A stretch of 64,000 bases of DNA, taken from Gemmatimonadaceae bacterium (lineage in GTDB: Bacteria; Gemmatimonadota; Gemmatimonadetes; Gemmatimonadales; Gemmatimonadaceae). The notes under the pieces are model-generated. The model was not told the DNA's origin and did not search any database. It saw only the letters and a list, made by a program, of their open reading frames with translations. The position numbers and the translations under genes are program-made. The stretch is taken from contig JADYYN010000177.1 of the NCBI GenBank assembly GCA_020853635.1, positions 38,924 through 102,923 of the forward strand, read 5' to 3'. Positions 44,745-53,594 of this stretch are shown here, piece by piece. Numbering within the stretch: the first letter of the stretch is position 1; each line of letters begins with the position of its first letter.

Positions 44745-47461
44745 TGCGACACTCCATGCTGCTCCTCGCCTGTGCGTCCATGACGCTCGGGGCCCAAGCC
44801 AAGCCCACCCTCAAGCCCGCCGACTACGGCAAGTGGGAATCGGTCGCCGGTGCGCGGCTCTCCCCGGACGGAGAATGGCTCGCCGTCAACATCAACCGCG
44901 TCAACGAGGAGCATGAACTTCTCGTGCGCGGCGGCCCGCGCGACACCACCTACACCACCCCGTACGCCCCCGCACCCAGCTTCACCGGCGACTCACGCTG
45001 GCTCAGCTCCCTCGTCCGCGTCTCGCCCAAGGAGCGCGAGCGACTCGAGAAAGAGAAGAAGCCCGTCCGCACCAGCTTTGCTGCGCGAGATCTCCGTTCC
45101 GGCACCGTCATCACACTCGCCGACGTCTCGGCCTTCGCCTTCAGTCCGGACGGGCGCTATGTCGCGCTCACTCGCTACCCGGCCGAGGGCAAGCGCACGA
45201 GCGACGTGGTCGTGCACGACCTGCAGACCGGTGCGCGACTGCTCTTCAGCGCCGTCGCCGAACACGCGTGGGGGCCGGTCGGCGCGATGCTCGCATTCAC
45301 TGTGAACGGTGAGGGTGGCGCCGGCAGCAGCATCCAACTGTTCGACGGCGCGATCGGCGCGACCCGTGTGCTCGAGAGTTCACCGGGCCTCTACCGCGCC
45401 ATCAGCTGGCGCCCCCGCTCGTCCGATCTCGCCGTGCTGCGCAGCATCAGCGAGAAGGCCTTCGTCGACACCACACACGCGGTCCTCGCCTGGCGCAACG
45501 TCGCGCAGTCCGGCGCGATCCTGCAGAGCTTCGACCCCACGCTCACGCCGAGCGGTCTCGCGACCACGCTTCGCATCGCTGACAGCCGCCGCCCACAGTG
45601 GGCCCGCGACGGCAGCGCGCTCTTCGTGGGTGTGCGCGAACGCCTCGACACGGCCAGCGTCCCCAAGAAGAGCAGCGAGAAGATCTCCGACGTGGAGATC
45701 TGGCACCCGAACGATGTGCGCGTCATCCCGCAGCAACGCTCCAGCGAGCAGTTCGATCTCCGTGCCACGCGCCTCGCCGTTTGGTCACTCGGCGCCGCTA
45801 CCGTGCGCCCGCTCACCGAGGACCGCGACGAATCCGCCACCGTGCTGGAGGGCGACGCGTACGTCACGGAGACCGACCGCACACCGTATCCGTTCGGGCA
45901 GAAGTTCGGCCGGCGCGATCAGGACGTCTATGTGATCCGCGTGTCCGATGGCCGTCGCACGAAAGCGTTGGAGAAAGTGCGCCACTACTTCGGCGTCGAT
46001 CCCTCTGGCCGACTGCTTGCGTGGTTCGACGGCAAGGACCACTGGACGCTCGATCACACCACCGGCAAACGCACCAACCTCACCGGTACACTCACCGCCG
46101 CGCGCCGCGCCGACTTCGTGAATCGCGATGACGACCATCCCACCGATGTCCTGCCGAGCGTCGGCGCGCCGCTGTGGACCAAGGACGGCACGCGCGTACT
46201 CGTGTACGACCAGACCGATATCTGGTCGCTGGCGCTCGACGGCTCGGGCGGAACCAAGCTCACCGACGGTGCCCGCGCCGGACTGCAACATCGCTTCGTC
46301 TCGTTCGCACCCTTCACCGCCACCGCTGCCGAGCGCGCGGTGGACCTCGGCAAGCCGCTGCTCATGTCGCTCTATGGTCGCCGGACCAAGCAGAGCGGCT
46401 ACGCGAAGATCGACGCGGGGCGCGTCACGCGCCTCATGCTCGTCGATGCGAGTCTCGGCGCACTCAGCAAGGCCGACAGCACTGAGCGCTACGCGTACAC
46501 GCGGCAGCGCTTCGACGAGTCACCCAATGTGTACGTCGCCGGCGCCGACCTCGCGAACGCGGTCGCCAAGACCCGCACCAACACCTTCCAGTCCGAGTTT
46601 GCGTGGGGCAAAGCCGAGCTGATGGACTTCACCAGCACCATCGGCAAACCGCTGCAGGCCATTTTGTACTATCCCGCCGACTACACGCCGGGCAAGAAGT
46701 ACCCGATGATCGTGTACACGTACGAGCTGCTCACGCAGGGCTTCCATCGCTACATCGTGCCGCGCGAGGACGACTACTACAACGCGAACGTGTTCACCCA
46801 GCACGGCTACTTCGTGCTCATGCCCGACATCGTATTCCGCCCGCGTGAACCCGGCATCGCTACGTTGCACGCTGTCGAACCGGCGGTGCGCGCGGTCATC
46901 GCCAAGGGGTTGGTCGACCCCGCCAAGGTCGGACACGCCGGCCACTCACAGGGCGGCTACGAAGCCGCGTACCTCGCCACACACAGCAAGCTCTTCGCCA
47001 CCGCGGTGATGGGCGCCGGCATCTCCGACATGATCAGCTTCGCGGGGCAGATGCACTGGAGTTCGGTGCCCGAGTTCGACCACTGGGAGACCGGCCAGTT
47101 CCGCATGCAGGTGCCACCCTGGGAGGACATGGACGCGATGCTAAAGAACTCGCCCATCAACAAGATCCACGAGATGCCGGCCAAGAGCCTGCTCATCGAG
47201 ATCGGCGGCGACGACCCCACGGTCGACATGCGTCAGGGTGTGGAGCTCTACAACTATGCCCGCCGCGCCGGCAAACACGCGGTCATGCTGCTGTATCCCG
47301 GAGAGGGTCACGGCCTTGGCAAGAAGGAGAACGCGGTCGACTACGAGCGGCGCATCCTCCAGTGGTTCGGGCACTACCTCAAGGGTGAGCCGGCGCCGCA
47401 GTGGATCACCGACGGGCAGACCTGGCTCGATCGTAAACGGATCCTCGACGCGAACAAGTAG
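44741..47461 (+). CDS. Exported S9 prolyl-oligopeptidase-family peptidase
   Basis: A 906-residue secreted serine peptidase. The signal peptide ends LGAQAK. A seven-bladed propeller-like domain (ARLSPDGEWLAVNINR, FAFSPDGRYVALTRY) covers about residues 30-620. The alpha/beta-hydrolase domain follows, with GHSQGG (Ser736), the Asp near 824 (IGGDDPTVD) and His857 (GEGHGLG). The triad is complete. It should cut short peptides after Pro or small residues in the periplasm or outside. It starts within the YjbR-like stop codon; a second in-frame ATG lies one codon on. Confidence 0.9.
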   Translation: MMRHSMLLLACASMTLGAQAKPTLKPADYGKWESVAGARLSPDGEWLAVNINRVNEEHELLVRGGPRDTTYTTPYAPAPSFTGDSRWLSSLVRVSPKERERLEKEKKPVRTSFAARDLRSGTVITLADVSAFAFSPDGRYVALTRYPAEGKRTSDVVVHDLQTGARLLFSAVAEHAWGPVGAMLAFTVNGEGGAGSSIQLFDGAIGATRVLESSPGLYRAISWRPRSSDLAVLRSISEKAFVDTTHAVLAWRNVAQSGAILQSFDPTLTPSGLATTLRIADSRRPQWARDGSALFVGVRERLDTASVPKKSSEKISDVEIWHPNDVRVIPQQRSSEQFDLRATRLAVWSLGAATVRPLTEDRDESATVLEGDAYVTETDRTPYPFGQKFGRRDQDVYVIRVSDGRRTKALEKVRHYFGVDPSGRLLAWFDGKDHWTLDHTTGKRTNLTGTLTAARRADFVNRDDDHPTDVLPSVGAPLWTKDGTRVLVYDQTDIWSLALDGSGGTKLTDGARAGLQHRFVSFAPFTATAAERAVDLGKPLLMSLYGRRTKQSGYAKIDAGRVTRLMLVDASLGALSKADSTERYAYTRQRFDESPNVYVAGADLANAVAKTRTNTFQSEFAWGKAELMDFTSTIGKPLQAILYYPADYTPGKKYPMIVYTYELLTQGFHRYIVPREDDYYNANVFTQHGYFVLMPDIVFRPREPGIATLHAVEPAVRAVIAKGLVDPAKVGHAGHSQGGYEAAYLATHSKLFATAVMGAGISDMISFAGQMHWSSVPEFDHWETGQFRMQVPPWEDMDAMLKNSPINKIHEMPAKSLLIEIGGDDPTVDMRQGVELYNYARRAGKHAVMLLYPGEGHGLGKKENAVDYERRILQWFGHYLKGEPAPQWITDGQTWLDRKRILDANK

Positions 47462-47480
47462 TATCCGATGTGTGAGCCGC

Positions 47481-47501
47481 CCGACGTCATCACGACGTCG
47501 G
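47481..47501. terminator. Hairpin between convergent genes
   Basis: CCGACGTC and GACGTCGG flank a 5-nt loop. It sits 20 nt after the S9 peptidase stop and overlaps the last codons of the facing hydroxylase gene. No T-run follows, so termination is only possible. Confidence 0.4.
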
Positions 47502-48476
47502 CGAGAGCACGCTGCGCCGCAGCACCGCCGCCGTCTTGTGCGCACCGGTATGGCTCCATCCCGGCGGCATCACAATATAGGCGAGCTTGTTGATCAACCC
47601 CGGCGCATTCTTCACGTCGCTCGCCAGCGCGATCATCTCGCCGAAGTAGAAGTCCACGAAGCTCCCGGGCTTCATCTGGCGCGTGATGCCGTACTCGGGC
47701 GGCGTGTCCTCGCGCTCGTCCTGTAGCGTGCCGAACACCCGGTCCCAGATGTTCAGCAGGTTGCAGTAGTTGGTGTCGATGTAGAGCGGGTTGCGCGAGT
47801 GATGCACGCGGTGATGCGAGGGCGTGAGCAGCCACCGATTCAGGAACCCCAGACGCCCATCGCGCAGGATGTGTTCGCCGGCATGGATGAACGTCCCCCA
47901 GAACCCGTCGATGAACATGATCGTGAACATGAGCGGCGGGCTCACTCCCAGCAGCATGCACACCGACGTGCGGATCACGTCCGCATACGGCGCCTCAAGG
48001 AAATGATGCGCGTGGCTGACGAACAGGTTCATGCTCTCCGGCGAGTGGTGCGTGGAATGCAGGCACCAGAACAGTCGCACCTTGTGCGCGAGCCAGTGGT
48101 AGAGGAAATGCCCCAGCTCCCACACCACGTATCCATAGATGAGCCAATACCACGTGATGCTGCTCTTGAACGGCGCATAGGGTTGGAAGAGCGCGATGGA
48201 GAACGCCAGCGCCGCGATGGAGATGTACGCACCGAGCACGCGGTTCAGCACATACGTGAAGAAGATCAGCTTGTAGTCGCGCGCCCGGAAGTTCTTGTGC
48301 ACCAGCGCCCGGATCACCTCCACCACCAGCAGCACCGGGAACAGCGGCCCGACCGCACTGGTGAACCCGGCCCACGTCAGCAGCGAACTGTAATCGTTCG
48401 ATGCGAACATCTTGAGCCAGTGCGACACGCCGAAGAAACCGAAGAGTTCGCGCTGCAGGAGTTCGAGGATCGGCAT
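47490..48476 (-). CDS. Sterol desaturase/fatty-acid hydroxylase family protein
   Basis: A 328-residue inner-membrane di-iron oxygenase. The eight-His set is present: HFLYH (H-x3-H), HSTHH (H-x2-HH), further His in HAHHFLEAP and HAGEH, and HHRVHH. Four to five hydrophobic segments surround it. Such enzymes hydroxylate or desaturate lipids, carotenoids or ether lipids. The ATG at 48476 is preferred to a TTG at 48500, because the TTG would lie in the AT-rich control region. That region holds a possible -10 (TATACT on the minus strand) only 26 nt upstream, so the neighbouring AbiE operators may control it. Confidence 0.85.
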   Translation of the reverse strand: MPILELLQRELFGFFGVSHWLKMFASNDYSSLLTWAGFTSAVGPLFPVLLVVEVIRALVHKNFRARDYKLIFFTYVLNRVLGAYISIAALAFSIALFQPYAPFKSSITWYWLIYGYVVWELGHFLYHWLAHKVRLFWCLHSTHHSPESMNLFVSHAHHFLEAPYADVIRTSVCMLLGVSPPLMFTIMFIDGFWGTFIHAGEHILRDGRLGFLNRWLLTPSHHRVHHSRNPLYIDTNYCNLLNIWDRVFGTLQDEREDTPPEYGITRQMKPGSFVDFYFGEMIALASDVKNAPGLINKLAYIVMPPGWSHTGAHKTAAVLRRSVLSPTS

Positions 48477-48495
48477 GTGAGGAGGCGGGATTGGC

Positions 48496-48528
48496 GGCAA
48501 TAGTATAGTAAAATAATATAAAATTGCC
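48496..48528 (-). repeat. Operator-like repeat, copy 1
   Basis: Read on the minus strand it starts GGCAATTTTATATTA and continues TACTATACTATTGCC. It matches copies 2 and 3 and contains a minus-strand -10 hexamer. Candidate binding site of the AbiEi antitoxin, which is known to repress its own operon through repeats in the promoter. Confidence 0.7.
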
Positions 48529-48530
48529 GA
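48502..48530 (-). promoter_or_regulatory. Possible leftward promoter of the hydroxylase gene
   Basis: TATACT at 48507-48502 and TCGGCA at 48530-48525 are separated by 17 bp on the minus strand. The layout mirrors the rightward promoter. The -35 is weak. Confidence 0.45.
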
Positions 48531-48577
48531 ACACAGTTAGCGAGAACCAAGCTTCGCTGGTTGATGTACCGCTCGAG

Positions 48578-48609
48578 ACAATAATATAGTATAATAATAT
48601 ATTATTGCC
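48578..48609 (-). repeat. Operator-like repeat, copy 2
   Basis: On the minus strand it reads GGCAATAATATATTATTATA, then CTATATTATTGT. Its first 15 bases are identical to copy 3. It is also nearly self-complementary (CAATAATATA...TATATTATTG). Confidence 0.7.
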
Positions 48610-48617
48610 GCGTTGTG

Positions 48618-48646
48618 ATGGCAATAATATATTAAAATACTATACT
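48618..48646 (+). promoter_or_regulatory. Probable promoter of the abiE operon
   Basis: ATGGCA (48618-48623), 17-bp spacer, TATACT (48641-48646). It lies inside operator copy 3 and 17 nt before the abiEi start codon, so a bound repressor would block it. Confidence 0.55.
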
Positions 48647-48651
48647 ACTGG
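48620..48651 (+). repeat. Operator-like repeat, copy 3
   Basis: Plus-strand copy starting GGCAATAATATATTA and continuing with ACTATACTACTGG. It overlaps the promoter elements of the abiE operon. All three copies share GGCAAT..TATATTA...TACTATA. Confidence 0.7.
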
Positions 48652-48662
48652 AAGATTCTCGA

Positions 48663-49256
48663 ATGCGAAAACAGCGCACCTATATAGACGAGCTCTATCC
48701 GATTGCGGAGGCTCAACTTGGATACTTCACCGCGACACAGGTGCGTGAAGCAGGCCTCAATACGGCGGTCCTAGCGCAGCTCGCGAACCGAGGGGTCCTT
48801 GAACGAGTCAGTCGAGGCGTCTACCGACTCAGCCGGTACCCGAGCACCGCGCTCGACTCCCTAATGGAGGCCATGCTATGGCCACAGGCCAAGGCCGGCG
48901 GTCCCATTGGTGTCATATCGCACGAGTCTGCTCTGGCGTACTACGGGATGTCCGAAGTCAGTCCGTCGAAAATACACATCACGGTCCCCGAGGACGCAAG
49001 AATACGCCGCGAAGTGCCGAAGTATCTCGCGGTCCATCGATCGGCGCTGAAGCCAACCGAGATTCGGAAGGTAGACGGCATCCTGGTGACGACCCCAGAG
49101 AGATCGCTACGTGACTCGGCGGAAGCACGTCTGGGTTGGTCGCTGCTACGTCAGGCGATCGAAGACGGAGTGAGAAGTGGACAACTCAGTCCCAGCCGAG
49201 CGAAGAGGCTCGCCGATGAGTATTTCGGCGAGACAAGCGCGGCGGCAGCGCAATGA
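48663..49256 (+). CDS. abiEi: AbiEi-family antitoxin/regulator
   Basis: A 197-residue cytoplasmic protein. The N-terminal 60 residues are a winged helix (GYFTATQVREAGLNTAVLAQLANRGVLERVSRGVYRLSRYP), followed by the AbiEi domain (GVISHESALAYYGMSEVSPSKIHITVPEDARIRR, then GILVTTPERSLRDSAE). In characterised type IV systems this protein neutralises AbiEii without direct binding and represses the operon by binding promoter repeats. Three such repeats lie just upstream. GGAAG lies 8 nt before the ATG. ATGA overlap with the toxin gene. The AT-rich upstream DNA contrasts with neighbouring genes and suggests acquisition. Confidence 0.88.
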   Translation: MRKQRTYIDELYPIAEAQLGYFTATQVREAGLNTAVLAQLANRGVLERVSRGVYRLSRYPSTALDSLMEAMLWPQAKAGGPIGVISHESALAYYGMSEVSPSKIHITVPEDARIRREVPKYLAVHRSALKPTEIRKVDGILVTTPERSLRDSAEARLGWSLLRQAIEDGVRSGQLSPSRAKRLADEYFGETSAAAAQ

Positions 49257-50125
49257 CGCCGGTCCGCCTCACCGAGGACGGTCGTCATCCCTCTGCGGGT
49301 GCGCTGACGAAGGCAGTTCGTGCGTACGCGAAAGAGATGGGAACTACAGATGGACGTGCGAGAAGCTGGGTCGCGTACATGATGCTCTCGGGGCTGCTGC
49401 AAAAGGCTGCGAAAGAGGATGGATGCGCGGCGATGACTGTGAAGGGCGGCGTCGCTCTGGAGTTGAGGCTTCACCCAACACCGAGAGCGACCGATGACAT
49501 CGATCTCGTGATTCACGGCGCAGGCGACCTGGTGCAGTCGTTCGATAGCTCACTAGTCCCGGAGAACGGTGAACCGCGAGAACACGGTGGCTTCACGTTC
49601 CAGCGGAAGGGAGAGCCGCGAGACCTGCATAACGGAGCCTGGCGCATCGAGATCGCGGTCCGATACGAGGGGACCGCATGGAATACGATTTCCGTTGACT
49701 TGGCAGGCGAAGAACTTCCGGACGTCGCGCCCGAGTACATCAACGCAATCGATCTCGCCCCGCTGCGTCTCCCGGGACCGGCCTCTGTGCCTTGCCTACC
49801 TCTGACCCACCAGCTTGCACAGAAAATTCACGGGATGACACATCCTCCCAGAGAGGGCCGGCGCAACGAGCGAGCCAAGGACCTCGTGGATGTGCTATTG
49901 CTCAAAGAAGAGCTCGATGACTTGGCCGAGCTTCGGCTGGTCTGCCTCAGTGTCTTCGCAAAGAGAGGTACCCACGAGTGGCCGCCCATGCTTGAGGTGC
50001 ATGAGCACTGGCGCGAGGAAGTCCTCAGGCTCTCGGAGGAGTACGGCTTAGGAAACGGAACCCTGGAGGAGGGCGTGTCTAAAGCGCGCACGTTGATTGC
50101 GCGCATCGACAAGTCGGGCAAATGA
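49253..50125 (+). CDS. abiEii: AbiEii-family nucleotidyltransferase toxin
   Basis: A 290-residue toxin of the AbiEii/AbiGii DNA-polymerase-beta-like nucleotidyltransferase family. Motif I is KGGVALELR (64-72) followed by RATDDIDLVI (metal-binding Asp82 and Asp84). The later KIHGMTHPPREGRRNERAKDLVDVLLL block is the conserved helical region. Family members arrest growth, in studied cases by nucleotidyl transfer to tRNA, and can abort phage infection. Both motifs are intact, so the toxin is probably functional. It overlaps the antitoxin gene by 4 bp. Confidence 0.88.
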   Translation: MTPVRLTEDGRHPSAGALTKAVRAYAKEMGTTDGRARSWVAYMMLSGLLQKAAKEDGCAAMTVKGGVALELRLHPTPRATDDIDLVIHGAGDLVQSFDSSLVPENGEPREHGGFTFQRKGEPRDLHNGAWRIEIAVRYEGTAWNTISVDLAGEELPDVAPEYINAIDLAPLRLPGPASVPCLPLTHQLAQKIHGMTHPPREGRRNERAKDLVDVLLLKEELDDLAELRLVCLSVFAKRGTHEWPPMLEVHEHWREEVLRLSEEYGLGNGTLEEGVSKARTLIARIDKSGK

Positions 50126-50170
50126 CGACTTCGGCGTCCAACCCGGTCATGCCGCCCCACGCCGCATAGC

Positions 50171-51328
50171 CTACGGCGAGTCGCTCCGACGGCAAGGCGA
50201 CCCCTCTTCCCGCGCCGGCGCGCACACCACGCGCGACCCTAAAGTCACCTCCACCACGACCCCATCGATCCGCACCACCGGAACGTTGCGCAGCGTGACA
50301 AGCTCCGTGGCCCGCGCCGAGCGCTCGACCCACTGGCCGAGCGCGGGGAGCCGCAGCGCCCAACGCGGCACGAACCAGTGACCGGTCTGCAACCGCGTGA
50401 ACTCGAGCCATCCGCCCGGGTCCACCTGCGCGTGTGAATCGTCGACGCCGGCATACCCGAACTCCAGCCGCCGAAGCTCCGCACTCGCCCGATCGATCCA
50501 CAGCGTACCTTCGATCTGCGTGGTCCGTTCCCGCCGCGCCGGGCGGAACCCCACGCCGATCCACTCCGGGTGCTCCCGTGGCGGCTCGGTGAAGAAGAGG
50601 CGGTACCGCTCGAGGAATCGCTCATCGACGAACAGCGCGAGGCTCGGCACCCGATACTCCACGGCGACATCCACACCGCGGTTCGAGCCGGGCACCCGCT
50701 CCTGCCGACGCGTGACGAAGCCGAACTCCAACAGCGAGTCCACCGAGGCGCTGCCGAACGGGCGCAGCGAGTCGGTTGCGTAGTCGCGTTGTTGGGACTC
50801 GACCACGCGCGATTCGTCGGCCGTCCACGTGGCTTCGGTGAGTCGAACGCGGGCCAACAGGGGACCATCCGCGGGCACGAGCATCGATGCCGCAACCGCG
50901 GTGCGCGCCTGATGGAACACCGTCGCGACGAGTGAGGCCGAATCGGGTCGCACGCGGCAGCGCGAGTCGGCGGCGGTCCGCAGGGCAGGCAACACCACGG
51001 GTGTGCCGGAGAGTACGGCGTTGAGTTCTCTTGTCTCGCCGACCGCCACCTCCAGTGTGTCGAGCACATGGGGCGCGAACCCGATGCGAAGAGCGCGGAG
51101 CACGACGCGGTCGGTGCTGAGTCGGAGACGCCATGTACCGGTGGCGCCGACCATCGTGCGCGCCACGAAGCGACCGTCACGCAGATGAGTCGCTTCGACC
51201 ATCGTCCCGGTCGCCGGCGCGCTGGCGGTATCGAGTCGCAACACCCCGAAGACGTCTTGGCCCGCAAGCGCCGACGGCAGCAAAAGCGCAACGACAACCG
51301 TGATGATCGAACGAAATCGTGATCGCAT
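50171..51328 (-). CDS. Exported carboxypeptidase-regulatory-like protein (paralogue)
   Basis: A 385-residue secreted protein with a signal peptide ending SALAGQ. A CarboxypepD_reg-like sandwich fills about residues 23-105 (DVFGVLRLDTASAPATGTMVEATH...GTWRLRL...RIGFAPHVLDTLEV). The rest shows beta-rich segments (LLEFGFVTRRQERVPG, EYRVPSLALFVDE, TLWIDRASAELRRLEFGYAG). It shares layout and several spaced motifs with the protein at 21642-23090. AGGA lies 4-5 nt upstream of the ATG. Function unknown. Confidence 0.7.
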   Translation of the reverse strand: MRSRFRSIITVVVALLLPSALAGQDVFGVLRLDTASAPATGTMVEATHLRDGRFVARTMVGATGTWRLRLSTDRVVLRALRIGFAPHVLDTLEVAVGETRELNAVLSGTPVVLPALRTAADSRCRVRPDSASLVATVFHQARTAVAASMLVPADGPLLARVRLTEATWTADESRVVESQQRDYATDSLRPFGSASVDSLLEFGFVTRRQERVPGSNRGVDVAVEYRVPSLALFVDERFLERYRLFFTEPPREHPEWIGVGFRPARRERTTQIEGTLWIDRASAELRRLEFGYAGVDDSHAQVDPGGWLEFTRLQTGHWFVPRWALRLPALGQWVERSARATELVTLRNVPVVRIDGVVVEVTLGSRVVCAPAREEGSPCRRSDSP

Positions 51329-51443
51329 AGCGTCCTGTCACAGATGTCCGGGTCACCGTCCCCCGGCATTGGCAGCCACTGGTCCGGACGTTAGGATTTG
51401 TGGACTATCGCTCCGCGCCCTCCAATATCGTAGTGAGGTACCC

Positions 51444-53555
51444 TTGCGACGGTCCACTCGTCTTCGCATTCGCATTGCCAGCACGTTCCTCGCCGCCGCC
51501 GTCGTCGGACTCTCGGCGGGATGCACCACGGAGAACACCGTGGCACCGGAAGAGAACCCGCTGCCGTCCGTGTTCGAGTTGACTCCGGGGTTCATCGTGC
51601 TCGGGCAGACGACCGCAGCGATCACCGTGACCGGAGAGGACTTCGTCGCGCAGAGCGTGGTGCGAGTCGATGGTGCCGACCGGCCGACCGCGTTCGTGAA
51701 TCCCACGACGCTCACATTCACGCCGACCGCCGGCGACCTCTCGGGTGCGGGAACCCTGTCGGTCACCGTCACCAACCCCGCCCCCGGCGGCGGCACCTCG
51801 GGTACGCTGGTCCTCGGAGTCGGGTACCTGGCTCCGACCGTCACCGGTCTCGCGCCGACGAACATGCTGGTGGGTGCCGCGCCGCCGGAGATCGTGGTGA
51901 CCGGCACGGGATTCCACGAGAACTCCGTCATCCTGCTCAACGCGACGACCATCGAACCGACGTTCATCAGCGCAACAGAACTCCGCGTCACACCGCCTAG
52001 CCTCTTGCTCAGCGCCGCGACAGTGCTGACGCTGCGTGTGCGACAGCCGTCCGGTGTCCAGACGGTCGGGAATGCGTTCGAGGTCCGGAACCGCGTTCCA
52101 GTCATCACGTCGCTGACCCCGGACTCCGTGGTCCGCGGTGCGCTCGCGACACCGGTGCGGGTCCGCGGACACAACTTCGTGAACGGATCGGTCTTGCTCC
52201 TGGACGGCGCCGCGCGAGCCACGACCTTCGTTGATAGCACGACGTTGCAGATGACCCTGTCCTCCAACGAGGTCGCGACCGTCGGAACCCGTGTCTTGCG
52301 CGCAAGCAATCCGGCGCCCGGCGGAGGACCGTCCGACCCCATGGACGTCAGGATCGTGGTTCCCGCACCGACGATCAACACACTCACGCCGGCATCTGTT
52401 GCCGTCGGCGCGGCGGCGCAGACGCTGACGGTCACCGGCGCCGACTTTCCATCCGACGCGGTGATCAGCATCAACGGCGTCGATCGCGCGACCACCGTGA
52501 TATCGGGTAGTTCGGCTTCCATACAGATGGAAGCGTCCGACTTCTCGTCAGCAGGGGCGATCGCCGTACGAGTACGAGCTCCCGCCCGCAACGCCGTCTC
52601 CATCGCATCCACGCTGACCGTGCTGCCGCCGTCGCCCAGCCTCGGCACGCCGGTCGTCGTCAATCTCGTCAACAACCATATCATCGCCGATCCAACGCGG
52701 CCCGTGCTGTACGCCTCGATTCCCGGCACTGCCGCCTCCTATGCGAACCGGTTGCTCAAGCTCGACGCCGTCACGGGTGCCGTCATCGACTCGTTGGTGG
52801 TCGGCAGCGAGCCGGCACGCATGGCGATCGCGGCGAATGGGGAGTTCCTCTACGTGGCACTCAATGGAAGCAACGCCGTCGCGCGAATCCGTCTGTCCAC
52901 GTTCCAAAAGGAGATCGACCTCCTGCTCCCCGACGGGGGACTGAGTTCGACGCGCGCGGAGGATCTCGAAGTGCTGCCCGGCTCCTCGACACGGCTCGCC
53001 GTCTCGCTCCGCAACCTCGGCTTCAGCCCGCGGCACGAAGGCGTCGTTCTCTTCTCGGGTGACACGCGTCTCCCGACGAAGACTCAGGGACACACGGGTT
53101 CCAATCGCCTCGCCGTCGGTACCACGAACGAATACCTGTTCGGATTCAACAACGAGACCACTGAGTTCGGCATGCGCCGCATCGCAGTGGCCGATGACGG
53201 CCTGCGTGAGGTGTTGACTGTGGGAACGAGCGGGAACTTCAACAGCGACATCGAACACTCGGGCACACGGATCTGGTCCACCCAGGGTACCGTCTACAAC
53301 GATGCCACCTTCGCCCCCGTCGGCACGCTGCCCAGTGCGGGACCGCTGCGCCCCGATGTGCCGCTCGGCCGCGTACACGTGCTCGTGGGTAGCGAGATAC
53401 GGACGTATCAACACCAGACGTTCTCTCTCATCGGGACGGCGACGGTTCCGGATGCGGCAGGACTCAACACGGTGATCCGAGTCGGGACTGACGGCCTCGC
53501 GTTCGGAAGCGGATCGCGGATCGTCATCGTGCGCGGTTCACTCGTTGGACCGTGA
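51444..53555 (+). CDS. Lipoprotein with IPT/TIG domains and a propeller
   Basis: A 703-residue lipoprotein. The start is TTG at 51444, supported by GAGG 5 nt upstream and by the signal peptide it opens, with lipobox LSAGC. Four IPT/TIG Ig-like domains follow (for example LAPTNMLVGAAPPEIVVTGTGF and LTPASVAVGAAAQTLTVTGADF). From about residue 410 there is a YVTN-like propeller (RLLKLDAVTGAVIDSLVVGSEPARMAIAANGEFLYVAL). It probably binds a polymer or protein at the cell surface. It is divergent from the gene at 50171-51328 across a 115-bp gap. Confidence 0.75.
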   Translation: MRRSTRLRIRIASTFLAAAVVGLSAGCTTENTVAPEENPLPSVFELTPGFIVLGQTTAAITVTGEDFVAQSVVRVDGADRPTAFVNPTTLTFTPTAGDLSGAGTLSVTVTNPAPGGGTSGTLVLGVGYLAPTVTGLAPTNMLVGAAPPEIVVTGTGFHENSVILLNATTIEPTFISATELRVTPPSLLLSAATVLTLRVRQPSGVQTVGNAFEVRNRVPVITSLTPDSVVRGALATPVRVRGHNFVNGSVLLLDGAARATTFVDSTTLQMTLSSNEVATVGTRVLRASNPAPGGGPSDPMDVRIVVPAPTINTLTPASVAVGAAAQTLTVTGADFPSDAVISINGVDRATTVISGSSASIQMEASDFSSAGAIAVRVRAPARNAVSIASTLTVLPPSPSLGTPVVVNLVNNHIIADPTRPVLYASIPGTAASYANRLLKLDAVTGAVIDSLVVGSEPARMAIAANGEFLYVALNGSNAVARIRLSTFQKEIDLLLPDGGLSSTRAEDLEVLPGSSTRLAVSLRNLGFSPRHEGVVLFSGDTRLPTKTQGHTGSNRLAVGTTNEYLFGFNNETTEFGMRRIAVADDGLREVLTVGTSGNFNSDIEHSGTRIWSTQGTVYNDATFAPVGTLPSAGPLRPDVPLGRVHVLVGSEIRTYQHQTFSLIGTATVPDAAGLNTVIRVGTDGLAFGSGSRIVIVRGSLVGP

Positions 53556-53594
53556 TTGATCGCGTCAGCACCCGCCGCTAGCCAAGGAAAACAC

